This document shows, one piece after another, positions 11,620-23,231 of a DNA stretch of 64,000 nucleotides (the stretch's first letter is position 1; each line of letters starts with the position of its first letter). The DNA is taken from positions 27,620,254 through 27,684,253 of the forward strand of contig OX352765.1 of assembly GCA_947095585.1 (NCBI GenBank), read 5' to 3'. The DNA is from Nephrocerus scutellatus. Taxonomy: Eukaryota; Arthropoda; Insecta; Diptera; Pipunculidae. Position numbers and translations under genes: made by a program. The notes below the pieces were generated by a model. It did not search any database. It had not been told where the DNA came from and saw nothing but the letters and a program-made list of their open reading frames with translations.

Positions 11620-12180
11620 CTCTGCGTTTACAGATCTGCTGGGCTCTGCCCCAATTATTATGTAGGGTTTTTTTAACGTTGGTAAAACCATTGCGTAAGT
11701 TTATTCCTCTGGGCTCCACCCACCCGAACAGTTGGTTAACGGCCATATTTTAAGGTTTAGCGCTTCTTTAACCGTTATAGACTGAATTAATGATGAATTG
11801 AATTGGCATGTCTAATTGAAAAGTTGAATTACTCTATTTATCCATGTTTTTAACTATTCTAAAGAATTTGAAAGAGTTTGCCATTCCAGCTTTTTTGACA
11901 AAATTAATTTTTATAGAATCAATACAACATGTTCTTCTTTCATTGGAGTAGAAAATTTCTTTCAGACCATTTAGTTAGTCAGGTCAAGTTCTTTCGGATG
12001 GTTTTAAGAAAACTAGTACAACAGAGTGGCATTCAACGCTTCTAAAACCCCTTCTGAAGTCAGAGCGACACCAACTCATGAAAAATAACTGGTAGTGTTC
12101 CGCATTTCAACGTTTTTGTTAAAAACTCATCAGTTTATCCTCAAGTCTACCTTCAAGATATTCTTTATTGTAATTTGTTT
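11620..12180 (+). mobile_element. very decayed CR1/jockey-like LINE copy
   Basis: Aligned by eye with the RT at 26860-28200: CCATTGCGTAAG (11690), TTTGAAAGAGTTTGCCAT (11868, equals the A-F-D-R-V-W-H block), TTCTTTCGGATGGTTTTAAG (11990) and AACTCATCAGTTTATCCTCA (12124, equals the C-terminal NAHQFTLKP block). Much of the intervening sequence is deleted. It is the oldest of the three copies of this family. Confidence 0.6.
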
Positions 12181-13724
12181 TTTTTTTATTAAAGGGGGGT
12201 AAAGTGCCACTAATTATAGAACACATCATTATCCAAATGTCCTACTTTTTCAATTTATCCCAAAACTTGTTAGTGAAAATGGTCTAATATCAATCTCCAT
12301 TGACTTGTTCTATAACCACTTGACTTGTATATAATTTTCACGTTCATCCGTCTATTATTAGTCCAATGCACTATCAACTTGACTACCCCACTCACGGCGT
12401 TTAGGTTTTATAAGAGCATTTAGTTTTCAAAATATTAGGAACTTCCATTAACGAATTCCCTTCTTATGGCAATGGCTTTAGGAGTACAAATAATAAAACT
12501 TTCTTCTTTAATTTATCAAGAATGTATCCAAATTTTCAGCTCTGTAGATCGTATGAAAGGTGATTAATAAGTAATGTTAAGTCAAGTTAAGTTAAATAAA
12601 AGTTGTTAATAAACTGAAAGAAATTAATTTACGTCGCATTATCATTTGATAATCTATCCCAATAAATTCACACCTCACTGTATAATGTATATGTACAGCT
12701 GCACCTATTGGTAATCTATTGTTTGCTCTTTTAGTCCAGCTTTTTACTTTGAAGCAAAACAACCATTTAAAGTGATGACATCAGTTGCCTCGGAATCCCC
12801 ATATCACAATATAGAAATATTCAAGTCGGCATAGCGATAAAAGAAGAGCTTTTTCCCATCATCTTTTTTATGTACAACCCGCCCTGGGTGCTGCTACACA
12901 ACGTTACTCTTGTTCCCTCGGTCGTTGGAAGATTTTAAACGGCTCTTATACTCGAAATCGTTTGAGTGAGCAAAGTAACACGGTAAAAGCATTGTGTGTT
13001 GTGTTTTGGAGAATTGTGAATGCGGCAACTTAAAGCGCGCCCCTTTATCAGGGTCCCCACTATCGGTCGGACCAGACGCAAAGCAATAATCACAACGACA
13101 TGAAATTTATTACTTCCGTCAAAACATTGCCACTATGCGTTATGTGTGAATGTGAATTTGCTTTGCTCATGTTATGAGTGCTCTCTGAAAGTTTTTGCGT
13201 TTGTAATCAGCCAGTATATAGTAACTGATTATGAATTCTTAATTAAATTAATTCAATTATAATCTTCTATATACTAACGAAACTCACGCACAAAGTGGTT
13301 TTAAAACTGTGATGAAATATCATCATCATCAGCATACAAATTCCGTGGCTCACAAGGTTTAGCAGAGACATAAACCATAATAGGAGTAACACTTTGAGAA
13401 ATATTTTCGTTGCATTTTACAGTTGACATTAAATTAAATAATAGGTCCGAATGGGGTGAGCAGATTTCGCAGCAGATGCGCAGCGTCTTCTTTTTGTGTA
13501 GAGCTATATTAACGAAAATAACACCTCTTTTTGACATTTCTCCTGGAGGAACGGAGGGGAAATTGCAGCGCTCGCAGTACTGCTGCTGCTTTTAACTCTG
13601 TAATGTTTTTTTTTTTTGTTTTAGAAATCTGAGTTTGAGCTCAGAACTTTCTCGGACGCTGAGCGCACGCATAATGAGATTTGGAGGGTCTTGGGGTTTT
13701 TAGGGGGATAGTGTAAAAATCGCC
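12181..13724. other. AT-rich intergenic DNA
   Basis: No gene recognised. A GTTAAGTCAAGTTAAGTTAA run lies near 12576, and a short frame near 13301-13600 has no family match that I can see. Confidence 0.45.
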
Positions 13725-14150
13725 CAAATAGCATTTTTTATAATCTGCGAGTGGCGCGTGTGATGGGTGAAAAATTTTTTTCCACTACTTTGAGGTCCTT
13801 GGAAGGTGGCTACTTCCATACAACCTAGAGAGCTGAAATTTTGTGAGTGTCTAAGTCCCAAATAGCATTTTGTATCTTCCGCGTGTGACGCGTGTGGCGC
13901 GTATGATGGGTGGACATTTTTTTTCGACTACTTTGAGGTCCTTTTTAACCACCTTCTACACGCCCTATAGAGCTGAAATTTTTTAAGTATCTAAGTCTCA
14001 AATAGCGTGTGACTACTCTAAGGTTCTTTTTAATCTCCTTCCACACGACCTAAAGAGCTAAAATTTTATGAGTGTCTAAGTCCCAATAACCCAAGTTCGC
14101 ATGACCTTGAGGGCTGAAATTTTGTGAGTAGCTCAATGTCAGGGAAATTT
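13725..14150 (+). repeat. ~135-bp tandem repeat (3 to 4 decaying units)
   Basis: Units start near 13725, 13859 and 13999, with shorter ones after 14081. Each has AAATAGCAT, a GCGTGTGAYGGGTG core, CGACTACTTTGAGGTCC, ACACGACCTA.AGAGCTGAAA and TTTGTGAGTGTCTAAGTCCC. The flanks at 13640-13720 and 14150-14200 keep GCGTGTCGCG-type motifs. One more unit lies alone at 47895-48000. Confidence 0.8.
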
Positions 14151-14533
14151 TGATTACCCGCGTATGACGCGTGTCGCGAGTCGCGTATTGCGCGTGAGAT
14201 ACGTGGAAAAAGAAAATACTTCGAAATACGCCCCACCTCAAAAACAGATATTTTGGCGATTATTACTAAACAATAAAGTATACATAAGAGGTTATACCCG
14301 AAAAACTAAGTTTTTTTACATTACCTGTTTTAATTTATTTAGTTAATCAGAAATAGTAGAAACTATTGTAAGCAACCAAAAAATACTTACTGTCTATATT
14401 TTTATGATACGTATTAACTAAATAATTTATTTGGTTTGTTTTGTTTTTGAAATTAGTACACATTTCAAGGGATTACAATGTCTAGGTACAGCGTTAGCTT
14501 TGAATTACGGGGAGAAAAGAAGGGAAGAAAGAA
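14151..14533. other. AT-rich intergenic DNA
   Basis: Nothing recognised apart from the edge of the tandem array. Confidence 0.4.
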
Positions 14534-14640
14534 GAAAACTAGAGTATTGTGCTCATATTCCACATAGTTGGCTTTATATCGTGATAATTTTTTACATCAA
14601 CTCAATCATGCATGTAAATACAACAGTTAACGTCACTTTT
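14534..14640 (-). repeat. SINE tail, truncated copy
   Basis: AGAGTATTGTGCTCATATTCC through CATGTAAATACAACAGTTAACG parallels 16052-16145 of the SINE at 15986-16277. The tRNA-like head is missing. Confidence 0.55.
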
Positions 14641-14959
14641 AAAATGGACTTATAATTATTAAAATATTGATTTTGATATTATTTAAAGAATTTCTGAGAA
14701 TGTAGCAGAGCCTTTAATCGAGAACGCATGCGGGTGGCACAAGATCCGTAGACTGCATAAATTTTTAAGAGACAGATAGATACAAGTATCCATAAACAAG
14801 CATTTATAAGAAAAATCAAAGAATTACAGGGACCGGCGATCGAAGTGTTATTAAATCAAAAGCCTGAAATTTCGTCTTTTATGAATATTTTTATTAAAAT
14901 CATATAGGGACTGTTAATAACATTTCAAATTTTATGTAAAACACGTTACTGCTCGATAC
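14641..14959. other. AT-rich intergenic DNA
   Basis: Nothing recognised. Confidence 0.4.
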
Positions 14960-15450
14960 AGCCTAGTCACCTTTGAGCCTGGATGATAGCGGCGAGTATT
15001 TTAAAGAAGAAATTGCATGATGCACGAAGCAGACGTGCAGACGTTTTAGCACTTTTAGCACGAATCTTGTTGGGCTTCTATTGAAGTTCATTTTCAGTAT
15101 CCGTCGGTTCTTTCTATCGGACACGTGCAGATTTTGAGCATTTTTCGTGGATTTCGCTTAATTCGTGCGAACAATTTCTGGTGATGTTGCTGTTCATGGC
15201 GTTTTATAACGCTACCAGTATCGTTGTAATATATGATGATCCCATACATAATCATTTTATTCACATTCGAATGCTGGAGCTGTTTGACCATATACGGTTG
15301 TGACTTTCTAGCCAAATACAGTGAAATCAAACTATTACGTTTTAATTCCATTTTGAATATTCCGTAGACTTGTAAACAACATAACAAACTAACGTTTATT
15401 TTTAAATATGGGCGCGCTGTCATCAGCCGTTTGGCAAACACAGCAGCGTA
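14960..15450 (-). mobile_element. Tc1/mariner-type transposase N-terminal relic
   Basis: The minus-strand frame 15441-15094 contains RNSLISLYLARKSQPYMVKQ followed by L-Q-H-S-N-V-N-K, then YNDTGSVIKRHE and RNPRKMLK. This is the helix-turn-helix order of Tc1/mariner transposases (recognition helix, Y-x-D-T-G-S-V-x-R linker, second HTH). Downstream frames (ENELQ-KPNKIRAKSAKT, about 15085-15030) continue the alignment with stops. The DDE domain is missing. Confidence 0.65.
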
Positions 15451-15985
15451 AATTTAGTTACACTTCCATGGCCGCACCCTGAAAGTTAATTAATATTTTT
15501 AAGAAGTGTACTTACGTTCAAAGAGATTATATTGATTATCTTCGTATCCCATCTATTAACCTTATATGTCCCTCGTATCTACCACAAATATGCGCACGCT
15601 CGTACCCGTACTTACAACGTCTGCAACAACAAAATCGACGAGCTCTTCCGCATTGCTGAAATCATACCAAAAATACAGATCGCTATATTCTCCCTTAAGC
15701 AGGACTGTCAGCTTCTAAGGGCAGAAAAATCCTCTCGAAAGGATTTATAAATCACGACCTCTTTCAAGGACATCCTCAAAATTGTAATTGAGAAGTGGAG
15801 AAAACCAATATCATATACTGGTTAAAGAATTTGGATAGAAGAAGGAAAGAAAGTAATTAAAATTCATAATGAATTTCTTTTCGTGCTCCTTACTCGACTC
15901 TGTAATATTAAAAAAATAAACAATTAATTATTTAACTATTAATATTAATATAAGGAAGATTTCTTATATTTCATTAAAATTAAAT
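15451..15985. other. AT-rich intergenic DNA
   Basis: A 72-codon frame at 15532-15750 shows no domain. No repeat recognised. Confidence 0.4.
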
Positions 15986-16277
15986 TTTTTTTAAAGGAAG
16001 AACAGTGTTGTGTTGGGCGGAGTTGAGTTCATATCCAAGCACTCACAAACTAGAATATTGTGCTCATAAGCCCACATTTATGGCTCTACATCTTAATTAC
16101 TTCATACATTAACTCAACCGTACATATGAATACAGCAGTATACGGCATCTGTATATCACATGTATAACTTGGAATGATGTGTACTTGTAATCTAGATGAT
16201 CAGTTTTGGACGCGTCGGAAATCGAACCCGGCGTCCTCCGAGTGGGAGCCAATGATTCTAACCACTGCACCACCGAC
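15986..16277 (-). repeat. tRNA-derived SINE
   Basis: Read on the minus strand from 16277: GTCGGTGGTGCAGTGG (A box TGGTGCAGTGG at 16272-16262), then the B-box GGTTCGATTTC at about 16228-16218, 33 bases apart as in tRNA genes and SINEs. An unrelated body of about 200 bases follows, then an A-rich tail (CCTTTAAAAAAAATTT, 16000-15985). No clean clover-leaf anticodon arm and no CCA-adjacent acceptor pairing, so not a functional tRNA. A truncated relative lies at 14534-14640. No target-site duplication was found. Confidence 0.7.
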
Positions 16278-18318
16278 ACTGGCAGTCACAAGCTCACTTG
16301 CCTCTCTATTCAATCGCTCCTGCCAGAGTCGCCTAGATTACTTTTTCTGGTCTTAAGCGCAGTGTGGACGTTCGGAAATTAAGGTAAGCGATGAGCATTC
16401 ATCTTAAAAGTCTGCAAATCAAGTAACAGCTTTCTCCTTTCTTGTGGTATTTTTCTTCTCCTACGGTCTAGGATAAGGTGACAGACGTTACGAAATGTCG
16501 CATCCTTAAATACAGTTCAGTAAAAGCTGACGACTATAAGAGCTCGTCTGCTTTGTCCAGTCTTATCCCCAGAGGTTTTACTGCTCGTTTAGTACTTGGC
16601 GTCTAAGACCCCACTAGTACATTATCCTTATAAGTGTTAATCCGCCTCCGCAGCTATAGTCTCGTTGCAAGAAGTATTCCGGACATGCATTTTTATTACA
16701 TTAATAATAAATCGATTCTTTAGTTTAGGGTTGAGCTGCGTTTACAGACAAACATCAACTCGGTAAGAATGAATAAAGAACATAAATCCATTTCTTAAAG
16801 GAATTTTTTCCGTTTCATACTCTCATAAAATTTTAAATAATTTATTCGTGATACTTAAATTTTAACGCCATCAACCAGAATAAATACAGCATCGCGTGCA
16901 TTCCTTTGTCAGTTTAATCCTTAAAAAATACGAAGATATTCCTATAAATTACTCGCTTTCCGCCTCTGCATAACAGTAAACAAATAAATTCTTCTTACGC
17001 CCAGTCACTCGCATAAGATAACCACAAACTATTTATACCTCTGGATCATCAGAGCTTCTGTTAAGCAGACGTATACCTGCAAAAATTTTGCTACCATTTT
17101 CAAAAGGGCAGATCAGCACCAACAACAACAACAACAACAGCAACAGCAGAGATATCTCAATTAGGCTCAATATCGACAATGCCAACACCAATTCTAAGCG
17201 TGGCAATGGCAACTGTACACGCAGATCGCATTAGTCTCCTCCTTTCTGCCTCTGCAGCAACGCTTCCACTTCACACGTATTTGCGTATGTGCATTTTCGA
17301 AGCATCGCCAATCTTCGCATCGCTACTTATCCAAAATTAATGATTTCGCGCCAACAATACGTTTTGTTAACGAACACGAAAGTTATCTCAGTGAATAAGT
17401 TATTGCCATGTTAGTTGATGAACGTTGTGGCTGTGTGGTGGAGCGATGCCAAGTTCTCAGTCTGTAGAGGCCACACCAATCGGCCAACCACTCTGGTGAT
17501 AAATGACAACAATCCGTGAACGTTTTTCTTATTTTCAAAGACTCTGCTGAATCCTACTACCAAGGTTATGGTTTTTGTTTTTTACTTATAGTGCCGGTTG
17601 CCTCGCACGTATGTCCTACCAAAAATAAAAAACACACAACCTCCTGAGTTGGCTACGGATGTTGTTGTTCAGTGACTTGCAACATTAGTATGTAATAAGT
17701 ACGAACAGAATCTCTAATCCTGTCCTGTCATTGCGATTGCATTGGCAACAAGTTTTCGCACACAAAGTTCGCGCTTACTGCTGGGCGAAGTGGAGTTGAG
17801 GAGTGGACAGACAGGCGCGTCAATGTATAGGGTAAACATGGCCCTTGGCCTTCACTTACCTTGAATATTAAATGCGCGGTGGGTTGTTTGAGTTCGCGAG
17901 GAATTTCGAGCAGAAGAACCAAACTCGATAAAGCGACGACACGTACAAAATCGTCGACAACGATACACCAAGGGAACTCAACTGACCTGCAACAATATTT
18001 CAATTAGTGAAAGGGATTTCCGCATAGCCGCCCAACGTCTAGCAGTTCGTGGACGTGCACTGCTGGCAGATACTTGAATTTGATTAACACAGTAGGAGGG
18101 GGGACATAAAAAGAAGTTACACGCCTGAAATTCCATTTGCTTGCGCCAACCGCGAAGTGCACCGAAAGTGCTGACCATAAATAAATCTGAATCTGGTCTT
18201 GTGATCAAGGTCCACTTCAAAAACTGATTGTTTTTCCAAATCCAAGTGCATTCTAGCAAAATTGCTTTCGGCGCCAAATCGTGATCTGTGAGACGTATCT
18301 CGTCTCGACGCGTACGCG
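16278..18318. other. upstream intergenic region of cuticle gene A
   Basis: About 2 kb without a gene. A CAACAACAACAACAACAACAG-like low-complexity tract sits at 17115-17150. Short minus-strand frames at 17728-18277 carry no recognisable domain. The sequence is less AT-rich than the surrounding desert and may hold regulatory DNA for the cuticle genes. Confidence 0.4.
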
Positions 18319-18376
18319 TATATAAGGTGGCAGAATCTGAAATTTGAAATCAGAGTTCTCTAGAGCGAGTACTAGT
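18319..18376 (+). promoter_or_regulatory. core promoter and shared 5' UTR box, cuticle gene A
   Basis: TATATAAG at 18319-18326 is followed 32 bases later by a CAGAG start-like site (18351) and then TCTCTAGAGCGAGTACTAGT (18357-18376). The same 21-base block (18356-18376 here) occurs at 23211-23231 in front of gene B, where the TATA box is 38 bases upstream of it; here it is 37. Confidence 0.75.
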
Positions 18377-18460
18377 CGGGGTTCACTAGCAGCGCCTTTG
18401 AGTCAAGACTTTAGTGTTAAATTTCATTGCAAACGGCAGCATCAAATTACAATTACCATC

Positions 18461-19264
18461 ATGAACGTGTTATTATTCGCAATTGGCGCCAGCGTCCTTT
18501 TGACAGTTGTTTCGTCCAGCAATGTTGCCTATTACGTTCCAGCACCGAAGGACTTCCGATCGGCAAATATACTTCTTGGTGCGTATGTTTCTGCATTACC
18601 ACTGACAACACCGACCCAACAGCAATATCATGCTCAGGATGAATACGGCCAGTACTCCTATGGGTACAGTGATCATTTATCCGCTAAGCAGGAGGTTCGC
18701 TCATTGGACGGAGTCACTCGTGGATCGTACAGTTATCGCGATGCTGAGGGAAAACTCCAAACAGTCGACTATACTGCCGATGATAGTGGATTCCACGTTG
18801 CAGCTACCAATTTGCCACGTGCCGTCCCAATTCCAGAGGTACGACCCGCTGAAGCTCCTGTACCAGTCTCAGATACTGTCGAAGTTATTGCTGCACGTGA
18901 TGAACATTTGGCTGCCCACCAGGAAGCTCGTTTGCGATTGGCACCAGCATCGCCTTCAATTTCAGTGCAAGCTTCATCAGCCGATCTTCATTCCCTGGAA
19001 CAAATCCCTCAACCAGTTCAAGACACACCTGAGGTGGCCGCAGCCAAAGCTGAGCACTTTAAAAAACTTGAACAAGAGACACTTCGCAATGAGGCACTCA
19101 GTAAGAGTGGTCATCTGACCTATCAAGTAAAGTCTCCATTTATCCAGACCTACCACCCATCGGGAATTATTCCAAGTGTCTACGCTTATAGCTATCCTTT
19201 GAGCCGAACCTACTTGCCAGCAGGCAGTAACTCAAGATTTTTGGCCTCAAACATTATTTATTGA
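18461..19264 (+). CDS. RR-type cuticular protein (Cpr72E-like), gene A
   Basis: A 267-residue secreted cuticle protein in one uninterrupted exon. I chose the ATG at 18461 because it opens a clear signal peptide (MNVLLFAIGASVLLTVVSSS) 110 bases after the predicted start site; the longer frame to 18344 covers the 5' UTR and promoter edge. Residues ~61-119 form a Rebers-Riddiford chitin-binding domain (QYSYGYSD..., LDGVTRGSYSYRDAEGKLQ, TVDYTADDSGFHVAATNLP; chitin_bind_4 family). After it come two copies of a motif (D-T-x-E-V-x-A-A-x-x-E-H) at ~138-152 and ~188-201, each followed by a charged helix-like stretch, and a Tyr/Ser/Pro-rich tail. The role is to bind chitin in the extracellular procuticle. 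Gene B at 23311 is a close paralogue, and the gene at 29958-31058 is more distant. From memory the closest Drosophila group is Cpr72Ea-c; the exact orthologue cannot be fixed by eye. Most fly Cpr genes have an intron inside the signal-peptide region, absent here. Confidence 0.92.
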   Translation: MNVLLFAIGASVLLTVVSSSNVAYYVPAPKDFRSANILLGAYVSALPLTTPTQQQYHAQDEYGQYSYGYSDHLSAKQEVRSLDGVTRGSYSYRDAEGKLQTVDYTADDSGFHVAATNLPRAVPIPEVRPAEAPVPVSDTVEVIAARDEHLAAHQEARLRLAPASPSISVQASSADLHSLEQIPQPVQDTPEVAAAKAEHFKKLEQETLRNEALSKSGHLTYQVKSPFIQTYHPSGIIPSVYAYSYPLSRTYLPAGSNSRFLASNIIY

Positions 19265-19358
19265 AAATGGTTCCACTTTCTCGTGTCCGCGATCATACCT
19301 CAAGTCGATTCACTTCATTGAAAATACCGAAAGTCCTTCCATGTACCTAAGTTGCCGA

Positions 19359-19364
19359 AATAAA
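19359..19364 (+). promoter_or_regulatory. poly(A) signal, cuticle gene A
   Basis: AATAAA 95 bases after the stop codon, followed by a T/GT-rich region. Confidence 0.7.
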
Positions 19365-19544
19365 AATAATTATTAAAAAAAGTTAGTTTTTGCTGTTTGT
19401 TATTTATTTGGTTGAATTTTTAGTTTTTATTAATAGTATATTAGTGTTTCTATTAAGTATTATTGAACTGTTGCTGAAAACTTTCCTGTTGCATATTTCC
19501 TCTCAATTTACGTGAAGTCCTCGCGACCATTCGTGCTGTGAGTG

Positions 19545-19745
19545 CTATATTTTTTGCACACAAATGGAAGGGGCTTAAAATTTAAAGACATCCGAAAAGC
19601 GAATTGAGAAGTATTCTCATGTCAGTTAATACTCGTGGAAGTTTTTCAGAAATTCGCGAGAGGCGAGAACTTGAAAAAGCTTTTTGGTGTTTTTCCAGGA
19701 CTCGAACTTCAAACCTCCCGCTTACTGACCCACGGCACACTAATA
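19545..19745 (-). repeat. possible tRNA-derived SINE
   Basis: On the minus strand TTAGTGTGCCGTGGGTCAG precedes AGTTCGAGTCCTGG (B-box-like, 19708-19695) by the usual distance, then an unrelated body with A-rich parts. The A box is weak, and no tail or target-site duplication was identified. Confidence 0.35.
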
Positions 19746-20083
19746 AGCTTCGTTAATAGATGTCGCCGCATTATCTTACGGAACTTCTGACCAAATCTTA
19801 TCTCGAATGATTAACTTTTTAAGACAACGACAACGAGCTAGAAACCCGTATACATCCTTCCGAGCTCAGAGCTGTCAGTGCTGCCTGACTTTTAAAGTAA
19901 ATGATGATTATAGCGCCTTTATGCCCCTCTCAAGGTTTTGGCACAGATTTCGTTGGAAAAACACATGGGTATCGAGGAATTGAAACACTGGCCAGTAACC
20001 CGTGCTTATAGCCACACCTGTGGCAATATCCTTTCAGGTTCTTGATACCAAGTACACTCACAAACACACCAAAATCTTGATGC
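19746..20083. other. intergenic DNA
   Basis: Nothing recognised. Confidence 0.4.
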
Positions 20084-21590
20084 TTAAGGTTAGGTTAGGT
20101 TAGTTTAGGTAAGGAAGGTTGTCGGTGGGAAATCCGACACAATTATACCAGTACAGGTCCATTTTGATGCCACATGGAACGAAAGAATTTTACCCGCCTA
20201 CTCGCGCATGAGACTACTAATGTCAGTGTTAGTTAGATCGTTAAGGTCATTGTAAAATAAAGCTCCCATATGATGGTTACGTTGTTGTTGGATGCTTGCC
20301 TATCAGACAGTGCTTAGTGATGACACCTATTACAGCACCAATGTGCAATCATTTTTGTGTTATCAAACACTTGGAGCGTTTTGGATCCAGCTTGGGCCAG
20401 ACCTGCTCAGATGCTAGACAAGTTGTTTCATTTGACCGCCTCCTGTTGTTGAACTGCACCGCCATCTCCTTGTAGTCTAGGCCTACAATAGAGTTCGTAT
20501 AGACTGATTCTAGGGATTTCAAAGCAGCTTGGATATCGGAAACAATTCAGATATCCTTAGCGGTTATAACATTTCTCTTCAGCTAAGACAGAACTTCCTT
20601 TATCGACATAATTTCTGAGAGACTTATATTAAGCCTTTTTGAGAAGACATCGCCGCATACCCCACCAACAGTTTATGAACCATCAGTGTAGAAGTGAATC
20701 GATACATCTTCCAAAAGAACACCCCACTCCCAGAACGATCTGAAGGGGATAGTGACTTGTAAGTTATTTCCGAACTGAAGTTCTTGAATGGCATAGTCTA
20801 TGTTTCCTGATGGATCCCTGAACAAACTCAGAATAGAGGAGTGTCCGATTTCATTCTTGTCCACTGTGAGGTTGCACTGAGGCAAATAGCCGCACTAGTA
20901 GCTACTTTAGCCCTGAATAAACTCAGAATAAAGGAGTGTCCGATTTCATTCTTGGTCCATTGGGAGGTTGCACTGATGCGAATAGCCGCACTAGCAGCTA
21001 CTTGCCTACTCGAGTGGTGTAATGTTGAACAGAATGTCCAGTGCGGCGGAGGGAGTTGTGCGAAGTGCTCCGCTCATATATAAACAAGCTGATCTTTGGA
21101 CTTTGCTTAGCTTGTCGCTATTTACCGCTTTATATAAGGCAACCCACTATTCAGGCACACCGTATGGAAGTGTAGGTCTTACTACCGCTGTATATATCTA
21201 ATGATTGATATGGGGTTGAAAACCCCATTTATTTCCAATGGCTAATTATGATTATTAAGCAAATGCCTTCAATAGAGGATCTACGTTCGGCATTTTCTTT
21301 TTCCTTGTGAAGAGGACAAGTTCAGTTTTGTGGGGGTTTAACCCTAAACTGCAACGATCTGACCATCTCGTTAGCTTGTTAAGAACATTTTGTAGGAGTT
21401 CCTTTTAGGGTGCTTCCCTGAGATTGCAATAGTAACATCATCCGCTTAAGCGATCACTCCGTAGCTCTTCCTTGTCAGGCATATCACCAGCTCATTCACC
21501 TCTAAGTTTCATAGAAGGGGTGATAGAACTCTATCAAGCGGGACAAATCTTCGAGCAGACGTCACGCCCAGTTTTAAATTAATTTTTAAC
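20084..21590 (-). mobile_element. I/LOA-like LINE fragment, 3' half
   Basis: The minus strand encodes the RT tail (NPHKTELVLF-like near 21350), VVRPTLPYGV-like residues (about 21190-21130), QLQFGNNLQVTIPFRSFWEW, VSIHFYTDGS (about 20705-20676, RNase H first Asp) and a degraded D-S-Q/I-Q-A-A region. A local duplication repeats about 100 bases (20830-20905 and 20917-20995). The 3' end carries TTAGG-like units (20091-20112). Same family as 5086-6600. Confidence 0.75.
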
Positions 21591-21739
21591 TACTTCCATT
21601 ACAGCCGACAGATGTGTTGACGTTGTTAAAAGCGCATTAATAATCTAGGAATTCTACCATTGTGTACTCCTCATAGTAAAGGGAATATTCGATAGTACAT
21701 ACTAGCGTATGCAGAGCGGTTTCGACAGATAAACCCTTG

Positions 21740-22540
21740 CAGTACGCGTGTTGATCAGTAGACAGAAGTCTCTTTTCAATGCTATTGCATACGTGGATAT
21801 CAATCAGTTTTTCTATTGTCTTTTAAGGAACGATGAAAGACTGATGGGTCTGAGATCCTTCGGACTAACGTGGGAATATTTGCCGGCTTTAGCCACAGAT
21901 CTAGAATGTGGACCAGATCAGAACAGCTTTTTCGAATTGTCTCTAGCAAAGGAAGGATAATATTCGAAGTCCTTTGTAATTCGGCTGGAATTATGTCGTT
22001 GGTTCCTGCAGATTTATATGGCAATTTGTCCTTATTTATGAGATCTTAGGAGATAGTTGTATAACCATTCGGCCTGTTAAGTCCATCGATATTGATATCA
22101 TATGAGCTACTTGGGAATTGGTAATCTAGAAGCGGATTGAGCGATTTCAGTTCATAGGTAGTCCACGAGCCATCAACTTTTTTCAAACAGCTAGGCATTA
22201 TAGCATTGGTAGAGAGGATTTTTCTTAGCCTAGATGCCTCTGAAGATTCTTCTTTTTTTCCATAGAAGAGTCTCCAGGGCAAACGCTTGGCTCTCCTCAA
22301 TTCTTTTTTATATACTTTGAGGGATGCTTTGTAGGTGTCCAAGTCGGTTTCGGCTCTTGTGACCTTGGCCAAATTGAACAGTTTTCTAGAGCTTTTTCTA
22401 ATTTGTCCCAAATCTGAGTTTCACCAATGTGGTCTCTTATTACCTTTTAGACGAATAAGAACGCAGGAAGCAGACAGCGCTTTATTGAAGGCCACGGTAA
22501 GTTCCTTGACCCGTCGTTTAAACGTTTCTCTATATTCGAG
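21740..22540 (-). mobile_element. I/LOA-like LINE fragment, N-terminal RT region
   Basis: The minus strand reads IRKSSRKLFNLAKVTRAETD, YKKELRRAKRLPWRLFYGKK, EASRLRKILSTNA (22411-22200), then SAGTNDIIPAELQRTSNIIL (about 22010-21950), the linker and first RT block ahead of the fingers. Together with 20084-21590, in the same order and strand, it is probably one element split by a deletion or insertion near 21590-21740. Confidence 0.75.
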
Positions 22541-23172
22541 CCAGTTTTTGGAACAGATTGTCAAGTGGATGATGCTTAAATAACATCAGAAGTCGGCAAG
22601 AATGTTATGAAAAAAAGTTTTCCTTTTAAAAGTTGTTGGAAAAAACATCGGGCTGGGACGTTTATGAACACCTAAATAAAGCTGTCATTGTAATCTTTAT
22701 GGATAATAGCTCAAATTTGGGCCTGAATAATTATCAACAACGAAATATACCTCTACGTGCAATAAACAATAAAAATAATTGTTAAACTATAAATTATTAT
22801 TTTGCTATCAATTTTTATCAGTCTGCAAATGTTATACTGGCCGAAATTGAAGCATACAATTCAAGAGATAACAAGGTTGAACTTATGGCAAGGTCTTAAA
22901 CCTTCTATAAATGAACGCCAGAAAGAACACACCAAACCTTTCGCATGTATGGAATTTAACCCAAGGCGGTTGAAGCTTTTGCTGCACGGATCAGACGGAC
23001 AAGATGATGTACATAGTAGTAAACATCTTTGTCCACAACAACAAACGGATTTAAATGAAAGTCGTCTGGGCTTCAAGGTCTTGAAGGTCGTTGAAATACA
23101 AAAATTAGTACGCACATCCTATTCAGAGTGTTATGGACAATTTTACGCGCAGCAACAACGATAACGCAACGC
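22541..23172. other. intergenic and upstream DNA of cuticle gene B
   Basis: A 120-codon frame at 22802-23164 has no domain or signal peptide and no codon signal that I can defend. AT-rich upstream DNA. Confidence 0.4.
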
Positions 23173-23231
23173 TATAAAAGGGAAGAACAAAAGACAAACT
23201 TGCAACAGAATTCTCTAGAGCGAGTACTAGT
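23173..23231 (+). promoter_or_regulatory. core promoter and shared 5' UTR box, cuticle gene B
   Basis: TATAAAAG at 23173-23180, a CAGAA start-like site near 23206, and the 21-base block 23211-23231 identical to 18356-18376. A second shared block, GTTCACTAGCAGC, follows at 23247 (18382 in gene A). Confidence 0.75.

Noticed and set aside
15532..15750. 72-codon frame with several charged residues
   Set aside because: No start context, domain or flanking signals; length is expected by chance.
18630..19118. 162-codon frame inside cuticle gene A
   Set aside because: Shadow of the chitin-binding protein in another frame.
22802..23164. 120-codon frame upstream of cuticle gene B
   Set aside because: Runs into the gene B TATA region, has no domain and overlaps an opposing frame of similar length.
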